Positions 38,101 to 50,390 of a DNA stretch of 64,000 nt are shown here, piece by piece. The notes under the pieces were generated by a model. That model worked only from the letters and a program-made list of their open reading frames with translations, was not told the origin of the DNA and did no database searches. Source of the stretch: Eopsaltria australis (taxonomy: Eukaryota > Chordata > Aves > Passeriformes > Petroicidae). The first letter of the stretch is position 1, and each line of letters starts with the position of its first letter. The stretch covers positions 1-64,000 of the forward strand of contig JAVTVJ010000303.1 in NCBI GenBank assembly GCA_034509425.1, read 5' to 3'. The position numbers and the translations under genes are program-made.

Positions 38101-41100
38101 TTATTATTCCCTGCATATACTGTATCAAGGGAAACACAATCATTTCCCATGCACTCGAGAGTAAATGAGAACAGAATCAGACTCCACAGTAATTAAGAAC
38201 TGGTAGTGAACTTGCTCTGTAAGTCTCTTTAAGCCCCAAGCCACCCATCATGCAGACGGTATTAATTTTAAGGGGATAAATAATGCAGAGCAAAGAAAAA
38301 AAACCCCACGCAGCCAACCCACAACATTCCAGAGCTATTTACTCTGTGGGATTTTTTTGTCATTTTATAGTTTTTTTAACGGTTTTAAACACTGTCCTCT
38401 TGATTCATGAGTTTGGTCTCCAGTGAATAACAGGAGGTTTTTACAAGCCCAGCAAACACTCTGCTATTATATTATTTTAACCCCAGCTGTAGCAGTGGTG
38501 ATCTGTGACAGTTTGATAGCTGCTGTATATATAGAGCTGGGGCTTGGACTTTTTCCTTTCCCCCTTTCCCCCCACCCTCCCCCTTTTGGTGAGAGCTGGG
38601 GGCAAGCCATGACAGACAATCTTGTAACGTGCCCATTTGTTCTGCTGGCGTCTCTCACCCTCAGCTTGTCACATGTACTTTTCAGCATGCACTAAAAACC
38701 TAATCAAAACAATCCTGCAGCATGAAAGGTGCAGGCAGCGACTTTCTGACACTTGTCAGGAATTGCCATCACTGGGAATTCTCATGCCCCACCACCCACC
38801 CTGAGTAACCTTCATAACAAAACAGGGCTCAGTGCCTTCAGAAATTATTCAGGTCAGAGCAAATGTTGCTCATGTTTTATCACCGGGGAAACTCAGAAAC
38901 TTTCCAAGAATGAAGTTATGGGAGCGGGGCAGGCCAGGGAGCTCTGATGGACTGTCTCCCGTAGACAAGGAGGCCTCAGTGTCAAAGCAGCACGTCCAAG
39001 GGCAGCAAGAGCAGGGAGGGGAGAGCACCCTGAGAACCTGCAGGACACTGCTCACAAACAGGTGGCTGAATGCTAAAGAAAGACACACAGAGAGAACAAG
39101 CAGCAAGACACAGGCATGAATGGAATATATTTTACAGCCTGGCATGAGGAATTTAAGGAATTAAGATGGTTCTTTTTTGTTTCCCAGCTTAGCAGAAATA
39201 TTCAGGCTTTAATTATCATTCGTCTTGCTGATGGAACATAAATCCCCAAGAATCCCTTTCTGGGGCACTCTGCAGTCTTTGACTTACCTGACACCCAGAA
39301 AGAATTTGATTTTGTGCCTGACATCACTGTCAGCAAAGAAGAGAAACCGGTGTTAAAGGTTTTAGCCTCCTTTGTTGATCTTGGCTTACACGGTTTGAGG
39401 ACTTCAGGCAGATTGGCATTAAACAAAAAAGTCCAATGTGCTTTTGCCCTAAATTCCAGGGTTCTACTCTGTGACAGGACTGCTGGCAGTGACCCCTCTC
39501 ACTTCCTCCAGCACACGGCCTCTGGCCCCTCTATCCAAGGGCTTGATCCTGCAAGGCTGCGCCTGCTGTCCCCACACCAGCACTGGGGTAATCCAGAGCC
39601 TTTCAGTGCAACCACTCACACTCTTAAAGCTGATCATGACCTGAAAAGCTTTGCTGGATCAAACCAGAATATTTGGCACTGGGTAATTTGGGAACCACTT
39701 CTTTTGGTGAATCATACTCTATGAGTCCTTTTGCTTGAGCAGCCCAGCAAACAGCCCCAGTAAAAGATAAATACAAGATAAAAGAGTGAAACCATGAGGG
39801 GAGCAATGGCCAGACTTTGGGGTGGGTCAGAGCTAGACTGAAGCATAAATCATGAATTTTTGGCTTGCCTTTGGCTACGTCAGTACTTGTGAGTAAAGGA
39901 AACCTCCCAGCCTCCAGGCCTGGAGCAGCTCACTGAACTGCTGGGGACTCACCACAGGATGTTGCAGGTCTGAGCCCAAGGTGAGCATTGACATCTTCAA
40001 AACTCTGTAGCTCAGGTTTCAAAGAAAATCTCCCTCTAATTTACCTTTGTTTCTGTTAGAGCCCCAAAAGGTTTGAAGACAATGTCAGGTGCAAAATCTG
40101 CAAGGAATTAAAGCCCAACTGACAGCCTGACTTTAATCCCCAGTGGTGCAGATCTGTTTGGGTCTTTGCTCTGGAGCTCTGGCTATTCCAGCCACATCCC
40201 AGGAACCGTATTCCGCCCCATTTGCTCAGGCTGTTTCCTCCACTGGGGTCCCAGGAATGTGACTGAGAAAAAAATCTATCAGCTAGAGAGAAACCTTCTC
40301 TTTACATCTCTAAGGCCCGATGTTGTTTAAGTACAGGATTTAAAGCAGCTCACTCTGTTGTTCCTGTGCCCTCTGGCAATCCACATTGAGTGAAGGAGCC
40401 AGGTTTTATAGCATAAACAAAGCAGGTTGCTAAACAATTGAGCTGACAAGCTGGTTGGAAATGTTGTGCTTCCTATCTGGCAAAGAGGCAAGCTGGTCCC
40501 TCGGGAACAAATCCTGCCCCTTCTTTTAGGGAACAGACGTCCCCACCACCCTCCTTTTCTGTGCTTGTGTCAAAAGGTGATAAAGGCAGCTGATCAGTAC
40601 TGCCAGAGATCAAGCCCTGACCAGGAATCCTGCTTGGCATAACCTTAAAACATACAGGCTAGCAGTCAAGTCAAGGCAATTTGTGTTGGTTTTTTTTTTA
40701 ATCTTCGGGTGTAAGATGTGGGGACAGTTCCCAAGGATCCTCTTTCTAGTCTCTACCCCTTTCCCTGCTCTTTCTCTAGAAGGAGGAATTAGCAAAATGT
40801 TGGGTATCTACCTAAAGGAGAAGAACCAGTGGCAGAGCTCAGGACCTGGGAAGAGCAGCACAGCTGCGCATCATTGCAGTGAAATCTTCCTAAAGGCAAC
40901 CAGTGTGTTCCTTTCCTGGAATACTGCTGTAAACTTTACTCATTCCTGCCTTATTGAAGCATCACCACATACCATTTCCCTCCAGCATGAACTGTGATTG
41001 CCAGCAAGCAATCCCAGCAGCAGCTATTACACTGCACTCTTCATTTCCCTGGAGGGAAGCTGGAATGGCAGTGACACTGAAAATAAAAATCTTCTCAACA

Positions 41101-42763
41101 AGCAAATTTGATCCCTAGTGAATCTAGCTTGGAACGCTAACCCCTCAGAGCAAAGGTGGGTAAGGAACCTGAAATGTGACAGAATGAACTCCAAGCTGGC
41201 AGATTTAAATCAGAGTCATTTTCATTAAAAAGATAAGATCCTTCAGAATTCTTAGGCAGCTTATGGTAACTAGGAACCCTTATTCAATCTTTAAAAAAGC
41301 CATTTGTTACAAACTCTCATACACCTCCCCCACACAGAGGGGGGAGTCAGATGAAAGACGTCTGCTTGTTAAGCTCCATGACAGAAAATACGTTAATGAC
41401 TTTGAAATTAAAGCAAGATCCTCTTACATACACCTTAACTATGAAAAAATAACACTCAGCTCTTACGCCTTTTCTTTAGACAAAGGTGAAGCACAACTCC
41501 AGTGCCACCCTGGAGGTGAGGGGTAGAGCTGGGAGTGCAATGGGATCTCCCACGTCTGGACTGCTGCAAAGGAAGGCTGCAAGGATCAGTGACACCACCT
41601 CTGACCAGCACAGAACTGGAGCTACTGGTGTTTGTCACCCACCAGCACACTTTGCAAAACATCAGTTTTCAAAACTGGTCTCACACCAAATGTCACTAAT
41701 AAAATAAATGTTCACAGGCAATACACTCTGTCAGCAGTAAACAGTGACCTGCTGAATCAGCCCTGAAGATTCCCGTAATACCCTCAGGGCTGATGCCGAC
41801 TGCCTGATGCCATTCCTGGAAATTCCTGCTGCCTGAGGGCCTGGCTTGGCTTTTGCTCTGCTTTTATGGCAGCAAGCACTGCTGGTTCCTAACCCACCTG
41901 CGTGTATGAGATACAACCACGTCGATAACAATGAGCAATAATTCTAAGCCAGAGTCCTGATTATTCCTGCATCCAGCACACCTCTCTGCAGGGCATTGCT
42001 AGGTTACTTGTAAAATGTTTGGTCTTAATCCCCTCACTCCAGCACTAGACCTGAACCAAAACACCCACTGGACAGGAACCAGCTCATGAAGTTGACCAAG
42101 CTGTAAATATAAAAATATTTAGGACATTGCAAAGGAGTTGCTCCAGCCTGCCACCTGCTAAAACTGAAATTTGGGTTGGTCATTAGTGCCAAGCACAGCT
42201 GACACTGCTGGACCAGTGTCCATTATCTGACTGCCCATCCCTCAGAGGCTCTGACAAAACTGGGACAAGGAACAAAGCACCTTTCACCCCAGAGCATGTT
42301 CTGGGTCACAAGGTCGTAAGACACAGCTCAAATTAACATTTTGTCTGGTGCGAAAAGGTTCAGGGCCCTGGAAAATAGCGCTCTGCTCATCTCCCAGATC
42401 AGTGCTGGGAAGAACAAACAGGAGTGAGGGCAGCACTTGGCAGGCAGCTCTGGCCTGCAAGCTTTACTGACACGAGCAGCCCTTACTGTCTGATTAGTCC
42501 CACTGCAGCCATGAGGGAGGGGGTGTCCATATAATCCTGCAGAGGGAGGAGAAGAGCCCTTAGCCATGGAAACTGTGCTGAGACATGCATGGGGACATTT
42601 TATCAGCCACTTCTCCTATTGGGACTTTGCTGCATTTCCCAATCCATCCCTTTGTTTGTCCTTTCTTTTCCTCTAATGTTTGATCTTGTCAGTGAGGCAA
42701 AAGCCCTTGGAAATGTTTCCTGATGGCCCACATACATCAAAGGCCGGATGTGCTGTATAGCAA
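35106..42763. other. Intronic stretch without recognised genes
   Basis: I see no supported exon. The stretch contains pyrimidine-rich sequence near 35.9 kb, the G-quadruplex tract near 38.56 kb, and a minus-strand 60-codon frame at 36719-36901 with one hydrophobic segment but no other support. A plus-strand TATATATAG lies at about 38526-38534. Confidence 0.6.
38549..38587 (-). other. Polypurine tract with a G-quadruplex motif on the sense strand
   Basis: The plus strand is a 39-base pyrimidine tract broken by one A at 38574. On the minus strand, which is the SHROOM3 transcript sense, positions 38583-38560 read G5-A-G3-T-G6-AAA-G5. This meets the usual four-G-run rule with loops of one to three bases, so a quadruplex could form in the DNA or the pre-mRNA. 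Confidence 0.75.
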
Positions 42764-42969
42764 TATCATCATAGAATCATTTCAGTTGGAAAAGACCTCC
42801 AAGATCATCAAGTCCAAACTCTGCCTGATCAACTTGTCAACTAATCCATAGCACTAGGTGTCACATCCAGTTGTTTCTTGAACACTTCAGAGATGGTGAC
42901 CCCACCACTTCCCTGGGAGGCCTATTTCAATGCTTGACAGCCGTTTCAGTGAAGAAATTCTTCCTGGTG
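42764..42969 (-). mobile_element. CR1: CR1 LINE 3' fragment (avian type)
   Basis: The plus strand begins with the ATCATAGAATCAT tail and continues with the familiar avian CR1 words: TTGGAAAAGACCTCCAAGATCATC, GATGGTGACCCCACCAC, CCTGGGAGGCC and GTGAAGAAATTCTTCCT. This is the reverse complement of the CR1 3' end, so the element points left with its terminal octamer repeats at 42764. Only about 200 bases remain, a typical 5' truncation, and there is no coding part. Divergence from the remembered consensus suggests an old copy. It is good evidence that the genome is avian. Confidence 0.88.
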
Positions 42970-43276
42970 TCTTGGCTTTGTCTGTTCAGTTCTGTTCAAG
43001 CTACACCACCACTCACAGGGTCAGTCCAGCATTTCCTGCTGCCCTTCTAAACAGCACAGGGAGAGGAAGAGGCTCTTGATTCTATTAACAGACCCATCTG
43101 ATCTGCAACTTGCTTTTAGTGACTTGCTGGCCTTGTGTATGGAAATCACATAATGAACAAAATACCCCAAGAGACAAATGGGCATTTTGCAGAGCAAAAC
43201 CCAACTCCACATGGCTCCTCACTGGTTTTGTCCCAGCACAGCTCCCTTTCGGTTTACTCTGAGGCAATACATGTGG

Positions 43277-43317
43277 CCACACCCACCCACACCCATTCCC
43301 ACACCCATTCCCACACC
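43277..43317 (+). repeat. Short 12-base tandem repeat (ACACCCATTCCC)n
   Basis: Two exact copies of ACACCCATTCCC (43289-43312) are flanked by partial, diverged units on both sides. The repeat is pyrimidine-biased and C-rich, with G-rich potential on the minus strand. Confidence 0.85.
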
Positions 43318-45445
43318 GGGAGCTGTAAAACAGCTTCCAGCCCATTGGCTTATGATTTATCTTCAACTGCAAAGAAGATATAAAGGAAGGTACAAAGCTG
43401 AGTTCTTCTCTGTGGCAGAACTGCTTTATGGTACCTCCTTTATGCTTCTTTGTCATGTGTTCTTTATTCCTGAGAAACCCTGTGAGCGCAGCACTCAGAA
43501 GCACTGCAGAATCCTCAGGGACTGCAAAATGCTGAAATTAAAAGTGACTTCCAGCAGAGATCTCAAGTAAAGCAGCAAGACTTTCAGCCAAGGGCCTACA
43601 GGGATGACAGGAGCAGACCACTGTTCTATATATTCTCATGCTTAGGGAGAGCTACAGGCACCTGGGGGTCTCCATTATCCATACTTTCAGAGGCACTGGA
43701 ATTATGAGCCACAGTTGTAATGTTCATGGTGCCAGCCCCATCCCAAAAAGAGAACAACTACTCAGTCACTGAAGCAGAGGTGAAGCAGGAAGATGAAGGA
43801 ATCCTCTGGGCCTGTGAGCAGAGCCCCATTTTCCAAACCTTGGATGGGAGGGAGAATGATGAAGAATCTGTTCCTCTTTTTAGCTACCAAAGGCTCATTC
43901 TTGGGTGACTGCAGCTGAGGAAAGCGATATTTTCTTTTCTAAGAAGCAGTTCTCACCATCTGCTTAACAGGAAAATCTGGGCTGCGGTTACAGCAACCAA
44001 AAGTACAAAGACATTCCTCTGAAAATTAGAGAGAAAGACCTTGTGTTTTTCTTTTAATTGCCATTTCATACCTTCAGCGGTGCCGTGTATTTTGCAAAGC
44101 ACCCTGCACATGGCAATTAAGCCTCACAACATCCTTCACCTTAGGAAGGGCTGTCACACGTCCTGCCTGGACAGAGAAATGGGAATACACAACAGTAAAC
44201 ATCTTGCCTCTCATCCCACAGTGACTATGTGGCACAGGCAGGAATGAAACCCAGGCATCCTGGCCCTCTAATAGTTGCACACCTACTAATCAGGCTTTAC
44301 ACATGTAACTACAGGTCTTGATTTTAATGTTGTCTGTGAGCAAAGAAGTACACTGCTGATTTTTTAACAGCAGATATTAATTATCCTTTCCTTAATCTTC
44401 CAAGGGGATTAAACAGTGAGGAATAATACTAGCTGCCTTACCCCCAAATTTAAATGCTGAGTGCTGACAGTTTGTGTTTTTCTTTGCCCCTAAACATTCC
44501 CCTGAGGAGTTGTTGTGTCTCTGCAGAGCAGGAGGTACTCCCATGTACTAACACTGTACACAGGGTTTATTGAAGGGCTCCATTTCAGACACACCAAAAT
44601 GCCTCTTTTCCTCCACGGTGCGGAACTGGACTGCAAAAATATGATAGCTTGGCTCTGGATAGATGGATCAGGATAGATGCTTCCCCTCAGCCACTCACTC
44701 AGGCTAGGCTTAAACTTCACACCCTGCCATAAAAGGCAGCACAGACCTTCTTAAAACAATCCTGGGAATTCTACCCTTCCTACACAGACACGACCACCTC
44801 TACTGCCTGATAAACTGGCACCCCACTTCAGCTTGTGCTTATGTCTAATAAATACCCAGGGCTGAAGTTGCTGGGATTTGTTTCTAGAGGGGTAAGGTCG
44901 CTCACTGCCTTGATTCCAGGCCTGGAGCAACAACACTTGCTCATGTCCTTAATGACATCATGAAGCTTAAGCCTTTAAAAGATTCTTAAGGGCAGCAGGA
45001 AAAAGAAATGCCTGGGAGGTTCCAAAAACTCGTGTCTGAAGGTTTAATAGGTTGATTTATGGGTCTGGGTCTCTCCCACTGCAGCTCCAAGTAAATGTTC
45101 AGTTAGGATTTTGTGAAGGGCTGGTGATCATTTCCTGCTTTGTCAGCTTTACTAAATGGAGCCGCCGCTGTTCCCCTTCCAGAAACAAGGCCTCTCTGAT
45201 AAGAATAACTTGAAAAACAAGAGCAGTTCAAATTCCAATAGGACTAATTCATCATTAAGCCCAGACTCCTTTTCATTATATCATTTTAAAGAGCCTGCGC
45301 CAGACAAGGAAGACAGAACTAAAAACCACGGAATAAAAGTGCTTGGATTCTGAACGAAATACAAAAAGTGCTATATTTGCACTTGGTCAGGGAAAAGGTC
45401 ACTTTTTACCTGGCAATGGCCAGGAAGAACAAGGCAGTAGGGTTT
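43318..45445. other. Intronic stretch between CR1/minisatellite and the LTR
   Basis: Apart from the MIR-like relic I see only short frames and no exon-like segment. Local AT-rich runs are unremarkable. Confidence 0.55.
44085..44290 (-). mobile_element. Ancient MIR-like SINE relic
   Basis: The plus strand resembles a decayed reverse-complement MIR. It reads TTTGCAAAGCACC, then AAGCCTCACAACATCC, a middle ACAGAGAAATGGG, then CTTGCCTCTCATCCCACAGTGACTATGTGGCA and GCAGGAATGAAACCCAGGCATCCTGGCCCTCTAATAG. The order and spacing follow the MIR segments 'CTCACAACA', 'CTTGCCCAAGGTCACACAG', 'AGTGGCAGAGC' and 'GAACCCAGGC'. The match is from memory and the copy is very diverged. An alternative is another amniote-wide SINE carrying the same tRNA-derived and core parts. 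Confidence 0.5.
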
Positions 45446-45450
45446 CTCAG

Positions 45451-46046
45451 TGTCTGAGGCTACAATGGTGTGTATTCTATCACCATCTCCATGGGATGTC
45501 GGGGCCGGGTGGGGCAGTGTTCCTGGCTCATCCCTGATGGCCCCAGGCCATGTCTTCTCATGGGCCAGCTTTGGAGCCAGGTGAGGCACTTTGCTTTGCT
45601 CGTCCCTGATGGCTCCAAGGGATATCTTCTGTTAATGGGCCATTGAGTCCCACTGATAAAATTACACCATTCCCATTGTGAGATGCTCCGCCCAGGGGGA
45701 GGAACCAAGCATCCCTATCTGGATATAATCTGGAATTTGAAGCAACACAAGTCAGCTTTTCCACTGGATTCCCAGAGGAAGACCAGACCCTTCTACACCA
45801 CCACTGGACCTTCAGAGGAGGACTACACCTTTCACAGGATCACTGCTTCAACAGAACCACATCTATCACTCCCAGAGGAATGCAGCCACCTTCTAAGTGG
45901 ACTGCTACCAACACCCTGACCGACAGGGTGTCAGGTTGCATTCTGACTCTGTCAGTGTTTTTGTACTATTGCATTTATTTTAATTTTTCTATTAAATTGT
46001 AGTTCTGACTTTGAGTCTCTCACTGATTTGCTTTCAAACTACCACA
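45451..46046 (+). mobile_element. Solo endogenous retrovirus LTR with 5-base target duplication
   Basis: The 596-base element starts TGTCTGAGGC and ends CAAACTACCACA (TG...CA). The 5-base CTCAG stands directly on both sides, at 45446-45450 and 46047-46051, so the boundaries are exact. No internal retroviral region or second LTR is present, which makes it a solo LTR left by recombination. A TATA-like GGATATAAT at about 45720 and an ATTAAA polyadenylation-type signal near 45991, about 55 bases before the end, favour the plus orientation. Five-base duplications suit ERVL-like or some gamma-type avian ERVs; I cannot name the family. The perfect duplication suggests a fairly recent insertion. It lies antisense to SHROOM3. 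Confidence 0.88.
45497..45643 (+). repeat. Imperfect tandem duplication inside the LTR
   Basis: Two diverged units of about 68-72 bases follow each other. Both contain a GGxxCCxGGTGxGGCA start, a TCCCTGATGGC(C/T)CCA(A/G)G middle and a TCTTCT..ATGGGCC end. The second begins at about 45571. Direct repeats in the U3 part of an LTR are common and often act as enhancers. Confidence 0.7.
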
Positions 46047-46051
46047 CTCAG

Positions 46052-49000
46052 GTAATGAACATCAGGCCCTTCTGAGGATTTAGCATGTAGAAGTGCCTTG
46101 TGCTTTCTATGAGTTCATAGTTCTATTTCCACTTTGTGGTTACGTGTGACCCATGAATAAAACTTTTCCTGCTCTCAGCTGGACACAATATATGGGAGGC
46201 ACATCCTGGGACATCTTGGACATTCATAGTAAACCAAAGGACAAGTGGGCCCTGAGCTTTACCTGGTTAAAGGGAGGGCTGGGAAGTGTCACAACCGAGC
46301 CTGTGTGGATTTTGCTCAAGGTCTTCTCGCACAAAAGCTGTTTTTTGAAATGTCCCAGGGAACCTCAGGCGTCCTGGAATTTACCAGCATCATCCAAGAG
46401 GCACTTAGATGTGTAAATAAAGTAGCTGTGCCCTTAGTCCTGGCTCCCAGCATGTAACTCCTGTGTAGGAACAAACGTTGTCAGCTCCGATAAGGACGCG
46501 GGCTGGTTACACAAAGGTGAGCGGCCCCACAGACGCACGCTATGAACCAAAGGAACTTTACAAGGTTTAAGGGCACTACTCAGTAATCCAAGCCTAAAGC
46601 AATCCATATCTACCAGAATCCACGGGGTTTTGGATACACTGGGTGCACACATGGGTCTTTGAAGGACACCTCATGTTAACTTTTATGAATTTCTGCTTAG
46701 AATGTGTCGTGTTTAGTGGTCATCATGCTGAGCTGACTAGGCCAACATGTGGCATTTAAAACCCAGACGTGAAATTAAGCAACTGTTCCTCTATGAATGC
46801 CTGAAGAAGCTGCATATCCCAACCAATCCAGAAAAACCACAGCTGAAGTGATGCCAACAGAGCATCTGAAATACAAAAAGATAAATAACCTGAAGGACAA
46901 GGTAAAACAGGTGTGAAAAAGGCATGGGGAAAGGTACAGAACAAGCTGGTAAGCTGTTGCTAACCTTTTCAAAGAGAAATCACTCTTAACTAAATTATTA
47001 AAAAATCCACATCTTTTTATCTGATGCCCAAATATCCAAGAAAAAAAATGACACTTGGGCTTTGCTGGCTGCACCTGAAAGGCCCCATCACACTGCTCTC
47101 CTCAAGGTGCTCCAGGGGAACTGGAAAAGCAGCGAAGAAATGGCAACATGAAATCAAAAGCTGAGAATTATTCACACTAAATTGTCTTTCTTCAGTTGTC
47201 ACTCCCAACCTCCTGCTCCAGCAAAGCCGAGTCAAAAACTGCCCTGGAAACAAACCCTTCCTTTTGTTCTCTAAAGACTAGAAGTCTTTTTATATTTAAA
47301 TGAAAATCTGTCAAACTAATTATGTGAATATGTAATGGTCTCATTTTGTACTCATTAGAGAACATGGTAATGGCCATAAATTCCTCTGACGGAGCGTGTA
47401 TGTGTGAACACGAATGTCTGCTAACGTCTCATAACCTTCGGGCTGGACCACGGCTTTTGTCTCCGGGTTAGACCTCGTGAGACAAACAAAAGCCCCAGTA
47501 TTGCTTAAATTAGATGCAAAGTGCTGTGTTACAGCAATATGATAAGCATGATTCTTGTGCACACAAGCAGCCCAGGGGAGCGCGGGGACGGTTCCCACCG
47601 TGACAGAGACGTGGCCCCCGTGTCGGTCGGTGACGCCGGCCATTGTCCCGGGCCATGTACAATTTTCTGCTTCAGGATAAATGGGCACTACAGCTGTTGC
47701 CGTGGGTTGCTCTGAATGTCCCGTCAGGAGAACTTCAATGGGACGTGGCATTCCTGGCATTTTTTGGTACCTTTGATATCCAGAGATAAAGGGAAGAAAT
47801 AAATATGGACAAGCAGCACTGAAATAAATGTGTATGTATTGTATCTCATTCATAATTCACATTCTTTTTTCACTCACTTCTGTTTATCCTCACATACTGA
47901 TGATGGATAACTTTTGAAATAAAACTGGGTTGCCATTAAAATGGATCCCAGTCTGAATTAAACAGATGCTAGGAAAAAAAATCAGCATCAAAGAGCATCC
48001 GATGCAATGTGTTGGAGCTGAGGCAGAAACCACTGAAGAACATTGGTGATTCTGGAGACCTGTTGCAGTGTAGGAACAGCAGCTACACTTTATAGGGAGA
48101 CATGGGCTCCCGAGCAGGATGAGCCAGAAGACACAGACTGTCTGAGCAGACTCAAGCCTGCATTCCTGGTTTTGTTTTAAAATGTTATTCTGAATGGTAC
48201 AAAGAACAAAACTCGTAATAAACGCTGAAGAGAGAAAATGAGATTGAACCTTAACAGCCCTCAGTCATCTACAGCCTTCCTTTGCTGATCCCACTGTCCA
48301 AAACCAAAACAACTCAACTTGGCTTCTTTCCCTTCTAGCTGGGGGATTGTGGGAGCATCTATGCCTGGATCAAGGATCTTATTCTACATTACAACAGCTT
48401 TTAAGTAGAGAATACAGCAGAGATACAACCTGATGCTGAGGTACAGTGAAATTGAGCCAGAGTTTGTGTCTGTTCAGTGCAGCTCAGAACATCCGTCCCC
48501 AGTTGGCTCTTGCTTTTTGCTTTCTCCAGTTGAAAATCCAACTGCCTTATGCCTGCAGTTCAGGCTGGCAGCTCACAGTCCCCTGTGCAAGAGCTCCTGG
48601 GGAGGGAGAAGAGTTTGAAGATGAAGGAAGCATTGCAGAACCCGTAAGGATACCCATACTGGCTCACTGAAGAACTAAACATCACTACAGACACCAAGTG
48701 CTTGATTTTAATTGCTGTTTTCCCCATCCCACTCCCCATGATTTTTTTGGAGGTCATTTACTGGGAAGGATGGCTGCAAAGAGCATGGCTATGACTGAGT
48801 AAGCTCCTGATTAAAGCCCGAATCTCTGGTTGCAGCAGCACTGCCGTTTTCCCTGAATGAGATCAAAAGTAGGAGATAAAACATATGAGGAGGTGAAAGG
48901 CTAATGGCTCCTGAAAATAGTTTGGTGGTGATAGGACTGAGATTATTTCTTCGAACAACATTTCTCTCATTAAAAGCAGGTAGGTATCAGATTTTAATGA

Positions 49001-50390
49001 CTTGTTTCTTCCCATCTGGGTAGGGCCAGAAAGACTTTACTCCCCTGTTCTCCACAGCCGTCTTTCAGAAGAAATGCTTTACCTGCCTTCTTATCACGGT
49101 TAAATGATACCTGTGCTTGAAAGCAGGATTTCTACCCTTCCCTACAACCTTAGGCAAATATACCTGGTTCTCAGAGAGCTGACAGGAAGGCAAATCCCCT
49201 ACTGCAAACTGACAGCTGTCAAGTGATAATAAATACCTGTAATAGGGAGAGTTTTATCCCTCCTCCCCATACATATCAGCTTTCACTGAAATGATACCCT
49301 GCTCCCTGTGATCAAGCCACTGTAGCTGTGTACCCAGCTTCAAACACAGCCCTGAGCACTGGGGGGGAAACTGCTGGGTTTCCTCCCCTCTCCTCTTCAT
49401 GCCAAATCTTTGCAAAGGGCATGAAACTGCCAGTTCCATAATTCCCTCTTGTCCATGGGGGCTTCTCTGCAAATTTCAGTATTTATTGCATGCTGTTTGG
49501 CACAGAAATAAAAAAAAAAAACCCTAAAGAAACCAATATATTGTTTGGGAAAGTTAAATACCCCTAACTTCTGAATGTCTCACATCAAACCTCTTGAAAT
49601 GCTCATGTAAATTTACAATTTACCATCTTCAGGGAATTGAAACACTTAAAAACAATCCACTTTGCTGAGTCACAGCGAGAGGTTGAGCAATTTGCAGGAA
49701 TGAGGTATCAGATGCTTGGCAGCAGGGAAAAAACGTTAAGGTGTGGGGAGAAGAGAAATCTGCATTTCAGAAGGGAATTTCCAGGGGAAAGGAAGAAGTA
49801 AAACCATTCAGACAGACTGACAGACATTCTGTTCCTGCCCCTGCTGACAGAATAAAGGCTCTTTCAGCACTAACCCTTCCCCACGGCACTCCGCCTCACT
49901 CTGGTGAACAGGAGACAGAGTTCTTATGTGGCAAAATCTTCCCTGGAATAAAAGTTGGCATCTCTCAGTACCAGAAGGGATGCTGAGCTACCTGTAACCT
50001 CAGAGAATCCAGTCCCACCACTTCATGATGCAGCAAAGCCCCTCAGCCACACCAGAAGAGCTCCAGGGCTGGAAGAAAATGGTGGGCGCAACAAATCAGT
50101 ACACTGGGATTATTTACACCAGTTATAACCTTGGTATTTGTAATAATAAGGCAGAAGTGGTCTCTGTTTTATGGAGGACAATCAAGTGGCTGCACATCTA
50201 CTGGAGACTTTACTGACCTCATGGCAAATACAGGCTCACACTTGATTTGAATAGAACAAGATTTTGGCAATTAACAATAAATTGCACACATGGGTCCATG
50301 CCCCAGCATAGAAAGGAAAACGCCTCCCCAAACCAAACACAAGCTGAGCTCTAAAAGGCCCTTTCTCCTTCAGCACGCATCGCTCTGGAG
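46052..50390. other. Intronic stretch with one long open frame and a CpG cluster
   Basis: I recognise no exon. A 170-codon ATG-started minus-strand frame lies at 47341-47853 and overlaps a CpG cluster at about 47.57-47.66 kb (about 11 CpGs in 85 bases). The AT-rich sequence beside it (TTAAATTAGATGCAAAG) looks enhancer-like. An A-run of about eleven lies near 49510-49520. Confidence 0.5.
47341..47853 (-). other. Unrecognised 170-codon open frame
   Basis: The frame starts at an ATG with A at -3, a fair context, and ends in TGA. A stop lies two codons upstream, so it is not the tail of a longer exon. The sequence is not repetitive and shows no signal peptide, clear membrane segment or motif I know. 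Frames of this length are expected about once by chance in 64 kb. It overlaps the 47.6 kb CpG cluster, which would preserve open frames. I list it so it can be checked, not as a gene. Confidence 0.12.

Noticed and set aside
45683..45919. Plus-strand frame across the LTR
   Set aside because: It lies entirely inside the non-coding LTR and matches no retroviral protein.
46690..46775. Possible tRNA-like sequence
   Set aside because: The words 'GTGGTCATCATGCTGAG' suggested a tRNA-derived promoter, but no cloverleaf or B-box consensus could be folded.
49107..49210. Possible missing SHROOM3 exon ending F-K-H-R before a GTATCA donor
   Set aside because: Only the last three residues resemble the expected end. 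The rest (SENQVYLPKVVGKGRNP) has no similarity, and the acceptor side lacks a pyrimidine tract.
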